Assembly: GCA_007258455.2 (NCBI GenBank)
Contig: VDFB02262673.1
Location: forward strand, 62,001 to 126,000
DNA from: Sequoia sempervirens
Taxonomy: Eukaryota; Streptophyta; Pinopsida; Cupressales; Cupressaceae
Length of the DNA stretch: 64,000 nt
Direction: 5' to 3'
The translations under genes and the position numbers were made by a program. The notes below the pieces were generated by a model. It was not told where the DNA came from. It ran no database searches and worked only from the letters and a program-made list of their open reading frames with translations. The first letter of the stretch is position 1. Every line of letters starts with the position of its first letter. Positions 23,530-36,301 of the stretch are shown here, in pieces.

Positions 23530-26165
23530 TGTTGTACCCCAAATTAAATTTTTTGCTATGCTTAGGCATTTTGAAAGAGTTGGTAAAAGTCTTGTAAAAA
23601 TTGTCAACAAAAGTCAAAAAATGGAAACTTGTATGTCATGCATGTTGGTCAAAAACTCAAAATTTTCAAAATTTGACAATCTGGGTCTGCTCAGAGCGAC
23701 CTTGTCTACAAAACCTAGATCTCAATTTTTCGGCCCTAAAATTTAGGAAATTTTCTAACAATAGAAAATTTCTAAAAATAGACTCTTTCTAGGTTTCTTC
23801 TCAAATGGATGCTGGCAAAATTTTCTAAAAATAGAATTTTTGGCTTCCAGGGTTCAAACTGATTTTGATTGGTTGAAAATACTTCCCCATCAGGTTTGTC
23901 CAATCAGAATCGTCAGAAGATCAGTTTTTCTCTGGTGGGCCTATTTTGCTTTTTTAGAAGCTAAAATGGGAGCTCCAAGGTCATCAATGGAGATTGCATA
24001 ACTGCCAGGTGTTAGATTTGATGTCTCAAACACTGCACAGATCAGGAAATGGCGAAAGATGCTTGAGGGGCAAAGAATGAAGGAAGGAAGTTGGAGAATC
24101 TTGAAAACTGAGGAAATTTGCATAACACTGGAGATGCTTGGTGCCCCTGGTCTAGTCAAGGCAGCTAGCTGACTTTTCCTTAGAATATTTTTCAATCTCC
24201 GGCGTGAGGTGAATGCAACAATGGTGAACACAGAGCGAGGAATGCAAAGAGCGAGGCAAAAGTTGAAAAATGGAAAATAAAAACTAACACATGCCAGTAA
24301 AGGCGTCCAGGTAGCCAAGGGCGCCCATCTTTTCAAGGCCTCAAAAGTCAGAATTAGGGTTTGTGCTTCCCAGACAGTGTTGTTCATAATCCTTATGGCT
24401 TCGCAGTAAATCTATTAGCAGGTCCATCAGATCAATCAAACAACTTGAATCATGGATCAAACAAAGAAGTTTTATCAAAGGGCAAGAATTCAAATCATGA
24501 AATTCACATAAAATATTCTGTTTGGGAATTTTGGGCGCCCTAGGTAGCTAGGGGCGCCTAGGGTTTTGAGCCACTAGGTTCAGAGATTAGGGTTGGCAAA
24601 TATGCTCATTGTCTTCAGAATTTTGTAAGCTTTCCAGTGGATACCCCAGCCTGATCATCAGACTTGTCAGTTGCCGACAAATTCAGATCAAACAAAGGAC
24701 ATAGCATGAGGTACAAATTTGAAGGATGAAATCCACGAAAAAAGGCTCGCTTTTTCATGCTTTATTCTTCCAGGGAATCATTTTTCAAAGGAAGGGGGTC
24801 ATCTTTTTCAAAATTCATTCATCTGGGTCTACTTAGTTCTTGATTCTCGTCAACTTTGGAAAATTCTAAGTTTTTAAGAATTTGCTTTTTCTACACTTTT
24901 TTCGAGAAATCCTCAGCTTTTTCGAAATTTGATAAACTGTGTTTCTTTGGAACGAGATTCTCTACAAAACCCAGGTCCCAACTTTTTTTGGAGAAATTGC
25001 TTTTTCAAGGCAAATCAACATTCTATATTCAGCAGTATGCAAAAAGTTTCTGAACCTAGTCAAGTTTGCAGTCAAAAATCAAGATTTTCAGCATGCAACA
25101 CTCTCCACTTGAAATCAAGAACAAATCAGCTTTTTGGTGGATTGAGTTTCCTAAATAAATCACCTCTTTGGGGCAGCGATATTTTCCAAGAATAGAACTC
25201 AAAAGCAACTGTGAACTTGAAGCTTTCTCTGAGCTTTCTTTCTATTCATGTCTCATTCTTGTCCATTCTTTGTGAAAGAGAAAGAATCAAGATCTAATAG
25301 TTGGGACTTTCCCTGTTTTTTGCTTTCATAGGTTGTTAGATAGTTATCTTGTTCTAGTTTTAGAAATAAAGCTTGCGAGTTGACAAGTCTTGTTGTAAAA
25401 GAAAAGAGATTTTAGGATTCCCTACTCCTTTGCTTGTGTATAAATAAGGGTAGCCTTGCTCATTTTTCTTTAACCGTTGTGATAGCAAATTGTTGAGCCT
25501 ACTTTTGCCTGCAAGTTGTTATTCAATGTCTATTCCCTTAGTGTAAGAGCAAGCTTGCATGCGTGCGTTTTAGCTGCAAGTTATTGTTCAGTTCATGTGT
25601 TCTTGTGTCGAGTGTATTCTGGTTTGATCGCTAAATTGTAAGCCTATTATTGCTACAATCATGCTGTCCCAAAAGTGTAATCTTTGTTATTTGAAATTTG
25701 AGGAAGGAAATCTTATGCCTGCTTTGTTGCTTTGATCTACTATCTCATGTTTCCGTTTTATGTGTTATACTTAGATAATCTTTATTTCAGCTTGCATTGA
25801 AAAGTATAATGAGTCTTCAGGTGAGCGTTGAAAGAGAGGTTGTTTAAGTATATGTGTTGAATCATTCCTTGTTTACTTCTAACTCTCATGCTCTGAGTTA
25901 ACTTGAGTTGTTAGAAGTGTCATTAGAGTAGGCCTAGTTGTAGTTGAAGTTTTGGAAAAGAGAAAACCTCAGCTACGATGCCAGAGTTTTATAAGCTTGT
26001 GCTCTTAGTTGAGAAACAAAAAGATTGGCAAATAGTTTAGTTTACTTTATTTAAGCAGTATCAGCAAAAAAGGGAGCTTCCCCTCCTGATTTGAAGAGCA
26101 GTTTATCTGTGCATAACTGTCCATTTCTAATCCGCATTCTAGAGGTGCGAATTGAGACACCAACA
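23530..26165 (+). mobile_element. Solo LTR E, short relative of giant LTR B
   Basis: It is 2636 bp, begins TGTTGTACCCC, ends CAACA, and is flanked by the perfect 5-bp duplication CTTTG (23525-23529 and 26166-26170). TATAAATA lies at 25439-25446. Both ends and the region after the TATA box are homologous to LTR B (27846-34402, reversed), but E lacks the large ORF that B carries upstream of its TATA box. Its U3 has two GGGCGCC-containing repeat units, near 24299 and 24531. Confidence 0.9.
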
Positions 26166-26170
26166 CTTTG

Positions 26171-27251
26171 CTATCATTTTCTCCCATTGTAGCCTAGGTG
26201 AGGTGATTTTTTTTCATAATATTCTTGTTTTATCGGCTCTCTTCAATATTTTATTACTATATGTGAATGATGCGATGAAATGGGTGAAGAAAAATAATAT
26301 TTATTGAATGTCTTTGGCTGTTGATATACATCCCTTGATTGCCATAATTTTCTTCTATGATGGGCGTATCTTGGCGTTATATAGTAACATTTTATTACTA
26401 GCTGGTTTTTCCATACAACAGTGTATTTTTTTTTGGGAACAACTGTCTTGGAGCTTGGAAGATAGGGAGATCTGAAATTTTTAGTTCAGGGGTCTGATTT
26501 TCACTTCTCCAGCAGTCATAGCAGTCCAAATTTGGTACTATGATCTCATTATCACCACTGATTTCTAGATTATTATTGGCTGCTGTTTAATGTGAAACTC
26601 TGATAATTCATTGTAGAATAATATTTATATTCTGGGTTTGATTAGCTCAACTTGTCCCAGTAGTTGTGGGCTACATGCATTGTTTCTTTTGGGATAAATA
26701 TTCTGAAAGGAAATTGCAGTTCGTGAATTTTTCTCACCTATAGCATCATCATTGAAGCTTTGATCAACCATTTAGAGGTTTAAGCTTTTTATTGTGAGTA
26801 ATAATTTATGTGTTTTTTAGTTTCATACCAATTGTTTGACACAATTCCTTCATTCTTAAATGTTGATTATCTATTTGGTAAATTTTCTTGAGTGTGGTTA
26901 TTGAAGATAAATAATTGCTTTGTCACAATGTTGTAATAATTGGACAGTTAATTGCCAATATTTGTTTAAATTTTTGTAGTTTCTGTGGTTATCATTGTAA
27001 TTGTTTGGTTTATCCACTTGATATTTTCTTTATTTTTAGTACATTTCGGCTTTTGGGCATCTATTGTATTAAAGTAATATTGTAATATTTAGTTTATAAT
27101 GGTCATTTTAGTCGTTAGGATGGACTTTAGGAATTTTCTTTTATTCTTTCAATTAAGTTATTATGCTTTGCTTTATTAGTCATTGATCTTATCCTTAATT
27201 TAATATTGAATATCTTGGTAATCATTCTTTGTGTTATTACTTTCTGTAATA
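26171..27251 (+). other. Remainder of LTR F and/or a copia 5' LTR
   Basis: The sequence continues LTR F after the solo LTR E and runs to a primer-binding-like site at 27252. No coding frame is convincing. A boundary between LTR F and a possible copia LTR could not be located. Confidence 0.4.
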
Positions 27252-27263
27252 TGGTATTAGAGC
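27252..27263 (+). promoter_or_regulatory. Primer-binding-like site, Met-tRNA type
   Basis: TGGTATTAGAGC differs by one base from the standard TGGTATCAGAGC. A copia-type gag start lies at 34648 on the same strand once LTR B is set aside, so this is probably the primer site of that copia element. Confidence 0.55.
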
Positions 27264-28176
27264 TTGAGTTTTGAAAACTTTCGAGATTAATGAGCGCGTG
27301 AATTCCATGGACTGTGGTAGTGACGAATTGCACGCAAGAGACACAAAATAACGTGCCAAAGGACATTGTACGGATTAGACAAGGGAAATCTTTGATTTTT
27401 CTCTTGAAGTTTTTGGTGAATTTTTCCAAATAAATTCTAGGGTCAGTTCTTGTGCAAATCGTGGGTATTTTTAATCTGAAATTCGCTCAAGGATTTATAG
27501 AAAAATCACATGGCTATTTTTTGAAAAATTGCACTTGTTTTTTGACAAAATTTGTGTCCTTTTGTTTGGAAGAAATTGTACTAGTTTTCTGTCAAAAATT
27601 GCAGGTATTTTTGTGGATTTCTGCAAGTTTTTTGGTGGGTTTTAGGCATACAACAAGATTCTTTGGCCTGGGTGACATGATTTTTTGTAGACATGACGAG
27701 TTTTTTGCTCATTTATTTGATGGGTTTTTTCTTAAGTCTCGGGTTTGTGTTCAACAGGATTTTTGAAGATGTTTTTAACTATTCTTTTATGAAATTGTGG
27801 GCTTTTTGTCAGATTTTCAGTTACTAAATATTCCCGGCTAGGTTTTTGTTGGCGTAACAACTAACACCTTTGGAGTGCAAGTTGGTATGGACAACTATGC
27901 ACACTACGTGATGAGTGCTCCTCAAATTAGGAGGGGAAGCTCCCTTGTTGTGCAGACAAAATGCTTGAAAAAGTAAACTAAATTAATTCTTTTCTTTTTG
28001 TCTCAGCTGAAAGAGGCACAAGGTTTGCGAGAAACTTCTAGCGTTGCAGCTAAGGATTTTCTGGTTTCGCAAGTCTTAACTACAACTCAAAACTAACAAG
28101 CTTAAACTATCTAATCTCGTCAAGAAATCAGAGCATTAGGAAACAGAGCGGGAATGATCTTACACGATAAATCGGG

Positions 28177-28340
28177 TACAGATTCACAACGTGAAGGCAA
28201 GGTGAGCACAACTATTTGCTTGTTTGAATAGTTTTATTATCACACACATCATACGATAAGCTTTAAGTACAGATTCTCAATGTGAAGGCAAGGTGGGCTC
28301 AACTATCTACTCAATCTGAATAGGCTTATTAGAAACACAA
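28177..28340 (-). repeat. Two direct repeats of about 80 bp in the R/U5 part of LTR B
   Basis: Each unit contains GTGAAGGCAAGGTG followed by an AACTAT stretch, beginning near 28190 and 28282. A single diverged version is visible in LTR E after its TATA box (about 25480-25540), so one unit was probably duplicated in B. Confidence 0.75.
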
Positions 28341-28569
28341 CACAAAGGATAGCGATGAAACACGCGTACAATTTAGGATCGAACTAGCCACTATATCTAA
28401 CTACAATAAGCATTCACCATAATAACTGTATGAAACCCGAGTGGCATAACAATTCATTATCATAATAAACACTTGTGAACAGATATAGAATAAGCAATAT
28501 TACAGGCAATGTGGGCACAACATATTACTCTCTTGTGCAAAAGTTAATTACAAATGAGCTGAAAGCTTT

Positions 28570-28577
28570 TATTTATA
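28570..28577 (-). promoter_or_regulatory. TATA box of LTR B
   Basis: The minus strand reads TATAAATA within GTCTATAAATAAAAG. LTR E has the counterpart GTGTATAAATAAGGG at 25439-25446, so the element is conserved between copies. It lies about 370 bp downstream of the end of the internal ORF on the same strand. Confidence 0.7.
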
Positions 28578-28950
28578 GACATCAAAAGGTGTAGGGAACC
28601 CTAAAATTACCTTGAGTCAACCACAGTCTTGCAATGCATGCAAGATTTATTGCTAAACCCTAATAAAGCAAACTATACAGTTAACTGGAAAGCTACCATT
28701 AGTTAACCGGTACATCTAATCTAAATGGACAATGTGCAAGCATGCACGTCCTTATTGAAAGCAAGTTAACTGGAACACTACCATCAGTTAACGAAAACCC
28801 TAAATGAAACTCCAAGTCCTGCAAAATATCTCCGAGAATAGACATGCGTGCATGGTCCTTGCAAAGAGAACTGGAGATGAAAGGCGAGTTCTAATTGCAT
28901 TCTCTTGATTCTGTCCTCGCAGACAAGCGCAGGTTCTAACTTACTAATCA

Positions 28951-31925
28951 CTAGTTGTTATCTCGAGGAACCAACCCTTGCATGAGGTTGTTGACTGTGT
29001 CACCATCTGGGGCAATAATACTTTGCCGAAGTATACTGTGTCTGTGCAGCATGTCCTCACCAGTTGTGATCTAGCACTGAAGTTCACCTCTGCTCCTGAC
29101 TGCCTCATCAAACAACGCTGACATGACTGTAAGTTGATTTATCTTACAACCAATGGTCTCCCCGCTGAAAATACTATGAATGAGTGCCTGGAGTTCTGAC
29201 TGAACGTCAGCAAGCTCAACATACGCACCACCCTCAAGCTTATATCGGCATGGTATGCGAGACATGAGAGCTCTCACATACCAGAGTGCACTAGTGACGT
29301 GCTCTCTACTCTCAACCAACTCTGATGCCATTGTCTCCTCTATCTTTGCCTTGAAGATCAACTGTGTCCTCCAAGTGTAGATAGCCTCTTTATCCTCTAC
29401 ATCTGTGATTGATTCATATGCCATCCTTAGGTGAGCAATCATAATCTCATCCCTGGGTCTATCAATCGCTATGTCTCGCTCCTCATCTTGGAGACGTAAA
29501 CGGAGTTGACGTGCATTGTACCGCAACTGATATAACTCTGCAAGCACAAAGCGGCCTCTAGTAATGAACTCCTCCCAATCCTCCAAACGCTTGCCGTATG
29601 CAACCGGGTGATTAAGTTGGCCCTGTTCTACTGGTGGCTCTATCATTGGTGGGAGTGTGATGGTGACATCTTCTATTTTGTGTACAAGGCTAGAAATGTA
29701 TTGATGAAGTTGCTGGATTTCATCCCTGAGGGCTGCTTTGTCTTCTCCGTCTTTTATTATTCTATCCCTCACGCTATTAGTTGCAACTTGTAGGAGATCA
29801 ACCTTTGTCTGGCAGGTGCTATGACCAAGGTTGACTGTGATCACTTTGAAGTCTCAAACTTCAATCTCGTTTAGACTCTTTCCCTCTGGAGGCACTGAAG
29901 TCTCAACGACAATCTCCATGGCAACATTCCTCTCTACATGGACCTGTTTCTTGATCCTCTTGTCGGGCGCATCTTGGTAGGCATGATCAAAATCTGAATG
30001 ATCAAGGACATAGGATGACTGCCTCCTCTTCCTTCCCAGTTGACGCTCGAGCCAAGACGAGTCTTGACTAATCCCATTGGAAGAATCTGTACTAGCAATA
30101 AGGGGCTCCGACAAGAGTGAATGTGTAGAGGTGTTACTGCGAGTTGGTGAGTCTAAATCCAATTCAATGTGAATTGGGACTGGGGACTGTTTTGGTGTTG
30201 GTGATGGAATGCGAGGTTGAACCTTAGGCTTTGGTAAACTTTGAACTGGTTCTCTGACTGGCTCCTCGGGCGTCTCAGTAGCAAGTGCCTAACCTTTCGA
30301 GTTGTTAGGCGCTTGACTCTTCTTAGGAGGGTTACTCCTCTTCTTTTGTTTAGGTTTAGATGAGGAAGGTAGTGAATCATTCACCAGTGGCGGCTCTGTT
30401 CTAGGCATGACTACCCTCCTAGGCTTCTTGTTTTCAACGTAAAGTATACTATTTTGGATAACTCTACTTGACCTCTCCTTTGCTGATGTGTATTCTTTGG
30501 CGAACCAATCAATGGTCGGCAGTGGTTGTGTGTCAACCTGCTCTCTGAAAAATTCAGGAAGTGTATCTCCCCCATCATCTGATAAACCTCCCACATCTTC
30601 TTGCAAGAAGACAAAAATCTGCAGGAGAGAGAAACAGCCACAGCTGTGTCTGCGCACCTCAAAGTCATCCTCGTAGTTCACCCAATAGTCCTCCATTGTA
30701 GGCTTATGGTATGAGCGAACACCAAGGCGCGTTGACTAGTGACCCCAAGGATCATAGGTGCGGGTGTCGACAAGGTACTTGAGTTTGCATTTCTCCAACT
30801 CTTGTCCTGCAGCTTTAGCATCAACTGCTGTCCTACACGAATAGATTCCAAACTGTATTGGAAAGTTGGCAGCTTGTTTACGCTTGTGGCGTAAATGTTG
30901 GTAAATATTGTATAGTTGCCTCAGAAACTCCATGAAAATTGTTCTATCCGAAGGATAGCGTGGAAGCATGGCTAGATTTCCCGTGTATTCGTAGACATGG
31001 ATGTAGGTGTAAGTAGGGAACTAAATGAACCAATCCGCCCAATCAACCATCGCTGCTCTAGCAACCCCCGAGATACGAACATGCAACTCCTGGTCCATGT
31101 TCCTCACTGTATATGTTAACAAAGCCTCATGCACATGCTTGAAATGTCGTTCAACCTTCATGAACTCAAGCTGGTCATAGTAATGATAGACTTTCTGAAC
31201 ACTAAATATGCCCATCGTGTTCAACCCTCTGAACTGAGCCTGATATGCGATCAAGTATACGAGGTAGGAACACATGTGAAACTGGTGAGCAACTAGAAAA
31301 CCGGTGATTTGCTAGTGGAGAACGCCGCTAATGAAGGATGCCTAGTCATAATGCTCTCACCTAGAGATGATCTGATCAATGATGTAATACATCCAGGGCT
31401 GGAATTTGTTTGCATCTGCATCACTTGCGACGCAATTGAGAAGTGTGATCAAAACTGCGTACTCGTATTCACCACGACCCACATTGCTCGAGAACCTGTT
31501 CTTTTTCTATTTTAACCATCTCTCTGCCATCTTACTCTGACACTTGTCCATATCAACGTTGAATACTTGCTCACACTGCTCCATGGAAATGACTAGATTG
31601 CTCGAATGTTGAGGAATACCAAAACATCTCTCAACATCCAGGGGATTGAGACTGCATATGACCTGTCCATCTACTGACTGTATTTCGCGAGTAGCAGAAT
31701 TGTAATGCTTAACACAAGACATTACAAACTCTACGCAATGGACTGAGATATGTATAGAAGCGGCCTCAAGCAACTCGTAATGTTGAATGTTTTGAAGTAT
31801 TGAATCTTCTTGATTATATCCAAGATTGCTTCTGGAAGCACCTTATGTAGATTCGTATCAACAATCCCGATGAAGTCATGAGTCAAGACTAACTTGGTTT
31901 TGAATTCGAGCCAAGTGTATTGCAT
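28951..31925 (-). pseudogene. Uncharacterised ORF inside LTR B (about 940 codons, 9 internal stops)
   Basis: From 31773 down to 28951 a single frame stays open apart from nine TAG/TGA codons (near 31507, 31357, 31342, 31312, 31021, 30736, 30289, 29854, 29071). A short homologous stretch at 31925-31780 is in another frame. The product has an N-terminal part with SVDGQVICSLNPLDVERCFG and PWMYYII, a middle part with DWFI...FPTYTYIHV and EDYW, a Ser/Pro-rich linker with KKR basic patches (30400-29950), and a charged, probably coiled-coil C-terminal part (29844-29071). The first two parts align with the ORF at 49961-51658. The V-G-x-V...LGIP-like pattern loosely recalls 'putative plant transposon protein' domains, but I do not claim membership. 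No RT, integrase, protease or zinc knuckle is present. Confidence 0.75.
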
Positions 31926-32999
31926 TTCGAAAAACTCGTTTGTTGACTGTGAACATGGCTATATTTTGACTTTTTTGGAAAACTAAAAATACCGTGCTGA
32001 AGCTAAAAATAGCCTATTGATGAACAATTTTCACAAAATTTTTTGAGATATGGGTTTTGTCTAGAAAAAGATTCTAAGACAACCTAGAATGTCAGAAATG
32101 CGAAAATTTGACTTCCACTCGACCATGCAAGGAATTTTCAGTTAAGAAAATCAGAGCCTCGAGAACTGATGCTCTGGAACAAATTTTCTTGAAAAATTCT
32201 AGCACATGGGTTTTCTTGAGGAAGCTATTCTGAATAGACCCAAATGATTTGTTTTGCCAAAATTTGCCTGTTTCTCGAACATACGAATGAATTTAAGACG
32301 AGAAAATGGAAGAAATTGAGAAGAAGAAATATGTTTTTTGATGTTTTCTTCTTCTAAAATTGCTGCTTGGTCTTGAAATTTGCTGATAAATCTCGACTTG
32401 TACCTGCAAAAGAATGTTTTTGATGCCTTCGCCACTGCTTGCTGATGAAAATTCACCCAACTCTGAAGGAAATTCACTTCTGCTAAGCGGGATGAATAAA
32501 AAAGGACGCCATACTTGAATAAATAGAGTAAAATCGCACCATAAAAGCATGACTGCAAGTTTTAAAACCCTGACTTTGAAAAGAATTGTCAAATTGAACC
32601 CCCTCCAGTTGAACTGAGACTGACTTGGAGTCCCGGATTACAAAATAATATTAAAATATTCAATCCTTGCTCACATGTGATTTTACAATTTAATATTAAA
32701 AAGGGCGCGAATAATAAATTATTGCAGAAAATTGCCCATTTTAATGCTGGCATGCAAAAAGTTGAATTTAATATTATTTTTGATAAATTAGCAACAATCT
32801 CAGCATCTGGATTCCGGAAGGTCAAAATTTAACTCTCTAGGTGTCCATTTGCAAAAGTTATGAGATTTTTCGCTAACTTCCTACTTTATAACTGACTGAA
32901 AGTTACAGTTGCCCTTGTTCAACACTGATTTCTGAATGCCTGAGTGATGCTGTGACTGAGTTGAGATATCCATTGCAAAGCCTCTAGAGCAAAGATGAA

Positions 33000-34200
33000 A
33001 TGTCTGCTGGGAGCTGCAACTGCTAAAATCAACGTTTGACAGCTCAAAAAATTAGGCGCCTTTGATTAAATTGATGGAAGGTCTCCAGACTTGGCCATTT
33101 CTCCGATTTTCCATTTGACGCTTCGAACTGCCGTTGCCGGAAAACAATGAACCCTGTTGACTGGATTATAGGTTCATTGCATGACTGGAAGAATTCTGCA
33201 TCCAACGATTGTGTGTAAGGCACCTGAAAGTTGCATTAGGAACCCCAAAAGCAAGGGCGCCGCTAGCCTGTGAAGGCACAATCACTAATTTGACAAAACT
33301 GTAACTTTCATCTAGACGCCATACTTTGACCCTTGACACCGGGAGCTGGAGTGCTCCAGTTTGCGCACCGTTAGTCTCTCTGGGTAGCTAGAAGAACTTA
33401 CAAGAGATGTCTCTGGAGGTGACGAAGCAAGAAAATTGCTTCTAAAACCTCAAAAAGAAGGGTGCCTTTTGCAAGGGAATGTGATTTCGGTTGTTTGATT
33501 TCTTCAGCGTTCTACATTGACCCTTCATGTATGAGTGTTTGCCAAATCCCGTAGGCTGATGGTTGGACTCGTTGGATAGCTAGAGTAATTCCGCACAAGT
33601 CTTGTGAAGATTGCAATAGCTAAAAACCCCATCTGGCAGGCCTAAAGGCTGGGCGCCCTTGGCCTATAGAGGTATAGGTGTGTATTTCTACATTTTTCCA
33701 CCCTCTGATTTACATGCCTGGTAGAACCTTTGTCATGATCACTCAGCATGTCGGATCACCTCGCGAATTGGTGTGTTACGGAGCTAGACTAGATTAGAAA
33801 AGATCTTAGGAAGACAACATCTGGAAATTTAATCATCTGAGGGGTCAAATTCAAGGGCTCCCTTGGGCTACAGGGGCACAAAAACTGCAACTTGATAGTC
33901 CTCTATGACTTACAACCTCCTCGTACCTTCAGCTTCTGACTTCAATTGTCGGAGTTCTGCACTTCAGGTGACCTCACTTGATAGTTCGTCGGAAAGCCAG
34001 ACTAATTCTGAAGAGATTGAATGTATTTGCAAGTAGATGCAACCAAATTTGGGCCTTCAAAAAGAAGGGCGCCCCTGGGCTACAGGGGCGCAGAACTGCT
34101 TTCTGCTTGAAATCTTCATCTATTTCATCCTCCATAAACACTATTCTAGTCACTGATTTGACCTTGTAGGAGTATAATTCCATCGTGAAGCGTTTCTCCA
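33000..34200. repeat. Degenerate tandem array, about 205-bp period, in U3 of LTR B
   Basis: A GGGCGCC-like core, often followed by TGGGCTACAGGGGC, recurs near 33046, 33255, 33466, 33650, 33862 and 34068. Each is preceded by similar sequence with GGATAGCTAGA/ATTCTG-like stretches. Two similar units occur in LTR E. Confidence 0.75.
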
Positions 34201-34402
34201 TCATCTCATATCCTGCTTTGAGTCCCAGGTTTAGGTTCTGACCTCCAAGTACTGACCAATTGCTGCTTATGATTGACATGACATTGACCAAAGTCCATAC
34301 TTGACTTGCCCAAAAACCGTATTTTGACATCCTTTTAACAAGGTTTAGACTCTTTCAAACAAAATGCCTTAATGAAGCAAAAAAATTGGTTTGGGTACAA
34401 TA

Positions 34403-35730
34403 GGTTTCTAGTGTGTTTTAGATGCGCACATGACTAGGAGTTCGATTTTAGTGATTGAAAAAAAAAATTGTGGGGTCTTGGTGCCGCTTACGTGTTTTTA
34501 GGTGAGTTTCTACAAATTCCAAAATTTTCTTACAAATTTTTGATGATTTTTTTATAAAATTGTGGTTGTAGTGTTAATTGGGGTTTGACCTACAAGTCTA
34601 GCAGCAACAAGTTTTTTTGTTTTCCATGATTTTGGATTGTTGGAGGGATGGCTTCATTGCCCAACATCTTGCTGGAAGGCAACCAAAGGTTCACTGGAAA
34701 TACTTATAACACTTGGAAACAACTGATGCTCACAATCTTCAAATATAGGTGCCTCGACTAGTTCGTCCTCTGTAGCTTATTAATTATATGTTGACTCAAA
34801 ATTGGGTACATTACAATTGGTGAAGAAGTTGGGCCTTTTCAACTCTCTTTTGATATCAAGAGTACTAAAGATTAGCCTCTAAAGGCTAAAGATTTGGGTG
34901 TCGACCTTCCATTAGCTACACTTGAAGGGGGGGCTCTAATGATTTCCAACATGTGGAATCTCCTAGGCAGGTACTAGTATCAGTACCAAATGATTTTCTT
35001 TAGGAAAACCTAGATCAACATCCAGATGATATAGTACCAGGTTGCCCAAGTCATGATAACCATGTTGAGTTGGATGCAGAGGTTTCTACAAAGAGACTTA
35101 AGTGTTGATAAAAACATGTTGGTGATGTATGGGATGATGAAATTATCGAGGGTCAATCATCCAAAGGAAGGAGCAAGTAGAACACAATTAAGTCAACTTT
35201 GCTCTTATGGTTAACATTCAGGATGTTTACGAACCCCAAAATTTTGCAAAGGAAAAAGATAAACCTAAATGGGAGAAGGCCATGGAAACCGAACATCAGA
35301 GTCTTATGAAAAGTAAGACTTGGGTTCTTTTAGATCTTCCACATGTTAGAAACCCATTGGTTGCAAATGGGTGTACAAAGTGGATGGTACACTTGAAAAA
35401 TACAAAGCATGGTTGGTTGCTAAGTTCTTCTCACAGAGAGAGGGTATTGATTATGAGGAGACCTTTGCTTCGACAACAAAGATGAGCACCATTCGTCGAG
35501 TTTTGGCCATGGCAACATAGTTTCATTGGAAGTACATCAAATGTATGTAAAAAGTGCCTTCCTCAATGGTGACTTGGAGGAAGAAGTGTACATGACTCAA
35601 CCTTAGTGTTTTCAAGTTGTAGGAAAGAAACATCATATATGCATACTAATAAATGCTCTTTATGGCTTGATACAGGAACCTAGTGCATGGTGCATAAAGA
35701 TTGACAAGCATTTTGATCAACATGGATTTG
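34403..35730 (+). pseudogene. Copia fragment: gag start joined to RT remnants
   Basis: ATG at 34648 opens a frame reading LPNILLEGNQRF and TYNTWKQLMLTIFKYRCLD, a copia gag N-terminus, which stops after about 30 codons. From about 34800 the translation jumps to decayed downstream pol. At 35207-35600 RT motifs appear ([48 protein letters not shown]) with frameshifts. Most of gag, protease and integrase is deleted. The fragment ends near 35730 in RT, where an opposite-strand copia gag begins. Its leader was interrupted by LTR B. Confidence 0.8.
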
Positions 35731-36301
35731 TCTTTCTTTTCTTCTCCCTTCTTTCTCCATATTTTTGAATTCTCCTCTTTTTGCTTGATTGGTGTTTCTT
35801 CATTCTTACCTTGTTTGGAAGGTTCTACAATGCCACTTATACAAAATTTTGCTATATGCCCAAAATTGTTGCAATTGTAACATGTGATGTTGTAATCCAC
35901 AAGAGGAGCAAACGATTTTTTTTTTTTTTTTTTATGAACCCATGACTTCTGTTCTTGTTGTATGCTTGATAATTCATAGCTTTATGCGTAAAGTTATTTC
36001 GTGCATGCATTCTACAATCTGTTGCCTTATGACCAAATTGACTGCAGAAAAAGCAATAACCAAAGAAGTATGAGTTTGCCTTGGTGAAAAGGGCTTCTCG
36101 ACCATGTTATTCTTAGCTTCTAGAGGTATGCTTGGCTTTTGGTTTTCCTTTCTGCTGATCTCATCTTTGATTGAACTTTTAAGGACCATCATACTTCTTC
36201 TCTTCATTTAATTTCTTCAATGATCTAATTGTTTTAGAACTTTGTCCTTCATTTAATATCACTCCTATTGAACATAGGCTTTGAGATTTGATGATGTTAT
36301 C
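35731..36301 (-). pseudogene. Copia gag fragment with two zinc knuckles
   Basis: The minus strand encodes CFFCSQFGHKATDC (36014-36055) and CYNCNNFGHIAKFC (35841-35882), both C-X2-C-X4-H-X4-C nucleocapsid knuckles, in different frames. Upstream, ILNEGQSSKTIRSLKK (about 36250) resembles a segment seen before the knuckles in copia gag. The copy is cut at 36302 by a family A LTR; probable N-terminal coiled-coil parts resume at 45492. A T-rich tract interrupts it near 35920. Confidence 0.75.

Larger units (their letters stand above)
27846..34402 (-). mobile_element. Giant LTR-like unit B (6.6 kb) with an internal ORF
   Basis: In minus orientation it starts at 34402 (TATTGTACCC) and ends near 27846 (...GCCAACA). 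Both ends are homologous to the ends of solo LTR E. The same TAGGTTT lies at both flanks (27839-27845 and 34401-34407), so a 5-bp duplication within it is likely though its phase is ambiguous. Order on the minus strand: about 2.4 kb of U3 with about 205-bp tandem units, a decayed ORF of about 940 codons, a TATA box, then R/U5. It is inserted in the leader of a copia element (34403 onward). Confidence 0.75.

Noticed and set aside
22408..26742. 13-base TTTCTCACCTATA at both 22408-22420 and about 26730-26742 as a target duplication of LTR F
   Set aside because: Too long for the usual 5-bp duplication, the inferred end would lack CA, and no copia sequence is recognisable beyond 26742; kept only as a candidate boundary.
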